Source: Bradyrhizobium diazoefficiens
Lineage (GTDB): Bacteria > Pseudomonadota > Alphaproteobacteria > Rhizobiales > Xanthobacteraceae
Direction: 5' to 3'
Assembly (NCBI RefSeq): GCF_016616425.1
Contig: NZ_CP067101.1
Location: forward strand, 62,001 to 126,000
Length of the DNA: 64,000 nt
Below are positions 60,822 to 64,000 of the stretch, piece by piece. The number at the start of each line of letters is the position of its first letter. Positions within the stretch are counted from its first letter, which is position 1. Below the pieces are notes generated by a model. That model was not told where the DNA came from. It did no database searches and saw nothing but the letters and a program-made list of their open reading frames with translations. The translations under genes were made by a program, and so were the position numbers.

Positions 60822-62156
60822 ATGGACCCCGCGCACACCACCGTGCCCTCCCCGAAAAACCTCGTCATCTGCTGTGACGGCACCGGCAACGAGATCAGCG
60901 AGAACATCTCCAATGTCCTGAAGCTCTATCGCTGCCTGCGCAAGACCGAGCGGACGCAGCCGCGGCAGATGGTGTTCTACGATCCCGGGGTCGGCACGGT
61001 GACGGAGCCGACGACGTGGCACCGGCTCAAGGCTAACGTCAATCTCGTGCTGGGGCTCGCCACCGGCTACGGGTTAGACGCCAACGTGCTCTCGGCCTAT
61101 TGCTTCCTGGTTCAGCATTACGCGCCCGGCGACAGGATCTACCTGTTCGGTTTTTCGCGCGGCGCTTACACCGTCCGCGTGCTGGCGGGGCTGATCCACA
61201 AGATCGGCCTGATCTCGCCGGAGCAGGCCAACCTCGCAGGCTCGGGCCTCGTCGCCTACAAGCAATATTCCGGCAGCGGGCGCGGCAATGACGTCGAGGA
61301 TCTCAGCGACGTCTCCTTCGACGAGAGCGGGCCGCTGCCGAAGGACGAATTCGACCTCGCCGCCCAGTTCGCGCGCATCACCTCGACGCGCTGGCCGACC
61401 ATCCATTTCATCGGCGTCTGGGACACGGTGGCGAGCGTGATCGTGCCGCGGCGCGACAATTTGTTCTTCCTGTTCAGCCTGGAGGAGCTCGCCTTCACGC
61501 GGCGCAACCCCAGCGTCAGGACGTTCCGGCAGGCGATCGCGATCGACGAGCGGCGCCGCATGTTCCGCCTGAACAAGTACGAGGAGCCGCAGGAGTTCTG
61601 GAGCAATCGCTACGTGCCCGACGAGAAGAAGCTGCCGCAGGACATTTTGCAGGTGTGGTTCGCCGGCGTGCACGGCGACGTCGGCGGCGGCTATCCGGAG
61701 GCGGAAAGCGGGGATTCGAAATATCCGCTGATCTGGATGATCGCGGAGGCGGAGAAAGCGGGGCTGAACTTCAATCCGGCGACCGTGAAGCAGCTCGCCT
61801 TCGGCGTCCAGCGCAAGAACTCGCCGTTCAAATACGTCGAGCCGGCCTACATGGGCAAGACGGGCGTGCTGCACGATTCGATGACGGCGGGCTGGCGCCT
61901 GCTGGAATTCTTTCCGAAGCGCGCGACGTACAAGGAGTGGCCGGAGCGGAAGGTGTTTTTCGGCTTCTACATCCCCGATGGCGAGCCGCGCATCATTCCC
62001 GAAGGCGCGCATGTGCATGAGAGCGTGCTGAAGCGGATGGGGAGCGAGCCGGATTACCGGCCGGTGAACATGCCGAAGGACTATTTGACGGTGCCGATGC
62101 CGGTGCCGCCGGGGATGGAGCTGGCGGACTCGCTACCACCCTCCCCTGGAGGGTAA
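60822..62156 (+). CDS. DUF2235 (Tle1-like) alpha/beta hydrolase
   Basis: A 444-residue hydrolase. The nucleophile is in GFSRGAYTVRVL (Ser112), an Asp follows in FIGVWDTVAS (Asp201), and the His is in WFAGVHGDVGGGYPE (His284). These match the DUF2235/T6SS phospholipase (Tle1) family, including the N-terminal NLVICCDGTGN. No type VI secretion, VgrG or immunity gene is adjacent, so a housekeeping lipase role is as likely as an effector role. Base composition is like the rest of the chromosome, unlike the divergent SIR2 gene 156 bases away. Confidence 0.85.
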   Translation: MDPAHTTVPSPKNLVICCDGTGNEISENISNVLKLYRCLRKTERTQPRQMVFYDPGVGTVTEPTTWHRLKANVNLVLGLATGYGLDANVLSAYCFLVQHYAPGDRIYLFGFSRGAYTVRVLAGLIHKIGLISPEQANLAGSGLVAYKQYSGSGRGNDVEDLSDVSFDESGPLPKDEFDLAAQFARITSTRWPTIHFIGVWDTVASVIVPRRDNLFFLFSLEELAFTRRNPSVRTFRQAIAIDERRRMFRLNKYEEPQEFWSNRYVPDEKKLPQDILQVWFAGVHGDVGGGYPEAESGDSKYPLIWMIAEAEKAGLNFNPATVKQLAFGVQRKNSPFKYVEPAYMGKTGVLHDSMTAGWRLLEFFPKRATYKEWPERKVFFGFYIPDGEPRIIPEGAHVHESVLKRMGSEPDYRPVNMPKDYLTVPMPVPPGMELADSLPPSPGG

Positions 62157-62289
62157 GACCCCGCTACCTTCGCTTTCTGCCTTGGCCGACACTTTTCATT
62201 AAAATTCTCCGGTGCGCCTTAGCCGGATCGCATCATCTGCTGTCCATCATTGGAACGGACCACCCGCCGCGAGCGGAATTGGAGGAGAC

Positions 62290-62541
62290 GTGCCAGTACA
62301 TCCGCGCAAATATGCCCGCGTGAAACCGGCGGGCCTGGTGTCCCGCCAGGCCAAGATCATCACCGACCCGCGCGCGCCGGTGATTCCCTGCACCCTGATC
62401 GACTATTCGCCCGGCGGGGCCTGCGTCGATCTCGGCGGACAGGTGAGCATCCCCGATCGCTTCGAGCTGTTGCACGTCAACACCAAAAAGCGCTGCCGCA
62501 TCGCCTGGAAGCGCGGCACGCGGGTCGGCGTGGTGTTTTAG
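62290..62541 (+). CDS. PilZ domain protein
   Basis: An 83-residue stand-alone PilZ domain that may bind cyclic-di-GMP. The RxxxR part is RKYARV near the N-terminus and the (D/N)xSxxG part is DYSPGGACVDLG. The start is GTG at 62290 behind a strong GGAGGAG; an upstream in-frame start would add unrelated residues. Confidence 0.8.
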   Translation: MPVHPRKYARVKPAGLVSRQAKIITDPRAPVIPCTLIDYSPGGACVDLGGQVSIPDRFELLHVNTKKRCRIAWKRGTRVGVVF

Positions 62542-62559
62542 AAACGACGTCGCCACCAC

Positions 62560-62579
62560 CTTCTCCACAAGGGGAGAAG
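62560..62579. other. Short hairpin downstream of the PilZ gene
   Basis: CTTCTCC and GGAGAAG pair across a short loop. It may be a fragment of a family E repeat or a weak terminator; no T run follows. Confidence 0.3.
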
Positions 62580-62587
62580 CAAGAGCC

Positions 62588-62998
62588 CTACCTCTTCCGC
62601 ATCCTGGCCTTGGCGCCGGCGACGATCTGCATGGTGACGCCGGCGATCCAGGCGGACAAGGTGAGCCAGCTCAAGCCGATATGCGGCTCGAGCCGCAGCA
62701 CGATGACGGCGACGGAGACGAACGCCGTGACGGTGGCGAACAGGGTGCCGGCGGCGCTGAGGAATTCCGCGGCGTCGATCTGGCTGTGCGCGTCGTCGAA
62801 CGGCATCTGCGGCGTGTCGATGCCGAGATAGAAGCCGACGCCGCCGAGCAGCATCATCAGCAGCAGAAAGCCCTGCGTGGTGAGGTGCGAAATTGCCGAT
62901 CCCACATCGGCGCCGACGAACAGCCCGCACGCCGCGCCCGCCACCGCGAGGCCAACGCGCTCGAAGATGTGAGCAGCTTTGCGGACAGGATAACGCAT
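62588..62998 (-). CDS. Small membrane protein of unknown function
   Basis: A 136-residue protein with about four hydrophobic segments (VGLAVAGAACGLFVGADVGSA, GFLLLMMLLGGVGFYLGI, GTLFATVTAFVSVAVIVL, LTLSAWIAGVTMQIVAGA). A basic tail (KARMRKR) suggests a cytoplasmic C-terminus. The ATG at 62998 follows AGGGTCG. No family recognised. Confidence 0.68.
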   Translation of the reverse strand: MRYPVRKAAHIFERVGLAVAGAACGLFVGADVGSAISHLTTQGFLLLMMLLGGVGFYLGIDTPQMPFDDAHSQIDAAEFLSAAGTLFATVTAFVSVAVIVLRLEPHIGLSWLTLSAWIAGVTMQIVAGAKARMRKR

Positions 62999-63371
62999 GA
63001 CGACCCTCCGTTGGCTCGGCTGCGCGGAAGGTTAGGCCAGTTTTGCAGGGCGTGGAAGCTCAGAGGAGTTACGGAGGGATTGGGGCGCCCCCTCGCCCCG
63101 CGTGCGGCAGGACAATCGCACATTGGGTACACGACGTGGCGGCATCGGCACTGCGCTCCCTCTCCCGCTTGCGGGGGAGGGCGGGGGTGTCTCCGCGTTG
63201 GGATTGTCGTGGATTGCGGAGGATGTCCCTGCGTGGCGGGAGCCCTCACCCGCCGCGCTCTGCGAGCGCGTCGGCCTCTCCCGCAAGCGGGAGAGGCCGG
63301 GCAAGCCCGCAGACAATCCCCGTGAAATCCATATGCGATTCCGCTGCCGCGTGCGCGGCGAGGCGAAGGCT
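62999..63371. other. 373-base gap with a family E repeat
   Basis: Apart from the palindrome at 63156-63298 nothing is recognised. No frame here has both a ribosome site and a domain. Confidence 0.5.
63156..63298. repeat. Palindromic intergenic repeat, family E
   Basis: CTCCCTCTCCCGCTTGCGGG...GGCGGGGGTGTC faces GGGAGCCCTCACCCGCCGCG...GGCCTCTCCCGCAAGCGGGA. The same arm wording as at 56102-56256. Confidence 0.75.

Positions 63372-64000
<629 letters not shown>

Noticed and set aside
56856-62156. SIR2 gene and DUF2235 gene as a two-gene defence system
   Set aside because: They are divergent and differ strongly in base composition, so common origin is unlikely; kept only as a possible shared control region.

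Overview
The window reads as a chromosomal stretch of a Bradyrhizobium-like alphaproteobacterium. The grounds are high G+C with strong codon bias, a cyoABCD quinol oxidase, CarD and 7Fe-ferredoxin genes, many acyl-CoA and aromatic catabolism genes with LysR/MarR regulators, and several families of short palindromic intergenic repeats of the kind common in that genus. The assignment is by recognition only; no database search was possible.

Layout. 1-4825 is a gentisate-pathway cluster: the 3' part of an FAD monooxygenase of the anthraniloyl/salicylyl-CoA hydroxylase type, an aryl-CoA ligase, a MarR regulator, a zeta-GST isomerase and gentisate 1,2-dioxygenase. Together they suggest salicylate (or a relative) activated to its CoA ester, hydroxylated to gentisate and ring-cleaved. 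4940-10132 holds an ABC transporter, a FAD-dependent oxidoreductase and a divergent LysR gene. 10199-20459 is mixed metabolism: enoyl-CoA hydratase, two-domain ketopantoate reductase, hydrolase, acyl-CoA dehydrogenase, solute-binding protein, amidohydrolase, LysR, EamA exporter, tRNA-Arg(CCU) and a VOC protein. 20600-23175 is a cupin/RraA/acyl-CoA ligase operon. 23405-27459 has small exported proteins, a second ketopantoate reductase-like gene, a YidB protein, a frameshifted GlsB-type gene and an SDR. 27721-36379 is acyl-CoA catabolism: two acyl-CoA dehydrogenases, two enoyl-CoA hydratases, an ADP-forming acyl-CoA ligase, a VOC protein and a Liv-type binding protein.

36726-40506 carries an SNase-like exported protein, an M48/LysM lipoprotein protease and an MFS transporter. 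40688-47622 is a tight cyoABCD-SURF1-RegB-like kinase-RegA-like regulator run, with a 21-bp inverted repeat upstream. 47664-48848 is a divergent GST/HxlR pair. 48956-54322 (minus strand) is helicase, S4-domain RNA-binding protein, fdxA and carD. 55051-56730 has a DUF3108 protein and rpmB.

56856-60665 is the most distinctive locus: a single 1269-residue protein with an N-terminal SIR2 domain and a very long helical-looking C-terminal part, in visibly lower G+C DNA than its neighbours. It resembles the defence-associated sirtuins (DSR). It is followed by a DUF2235 hydrolase, a PilZ protein, a small membrane protein and the partial 3' part of an Old Yellow Enzyme family gene.

At least seven families of interspersed palindromic repeats sit in the gaps between genes. 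Two genes look damaged or unusual at single-base level: a GlsB-family gene with one extra T, and an S4-domain gene whose expected ATG is ACG.
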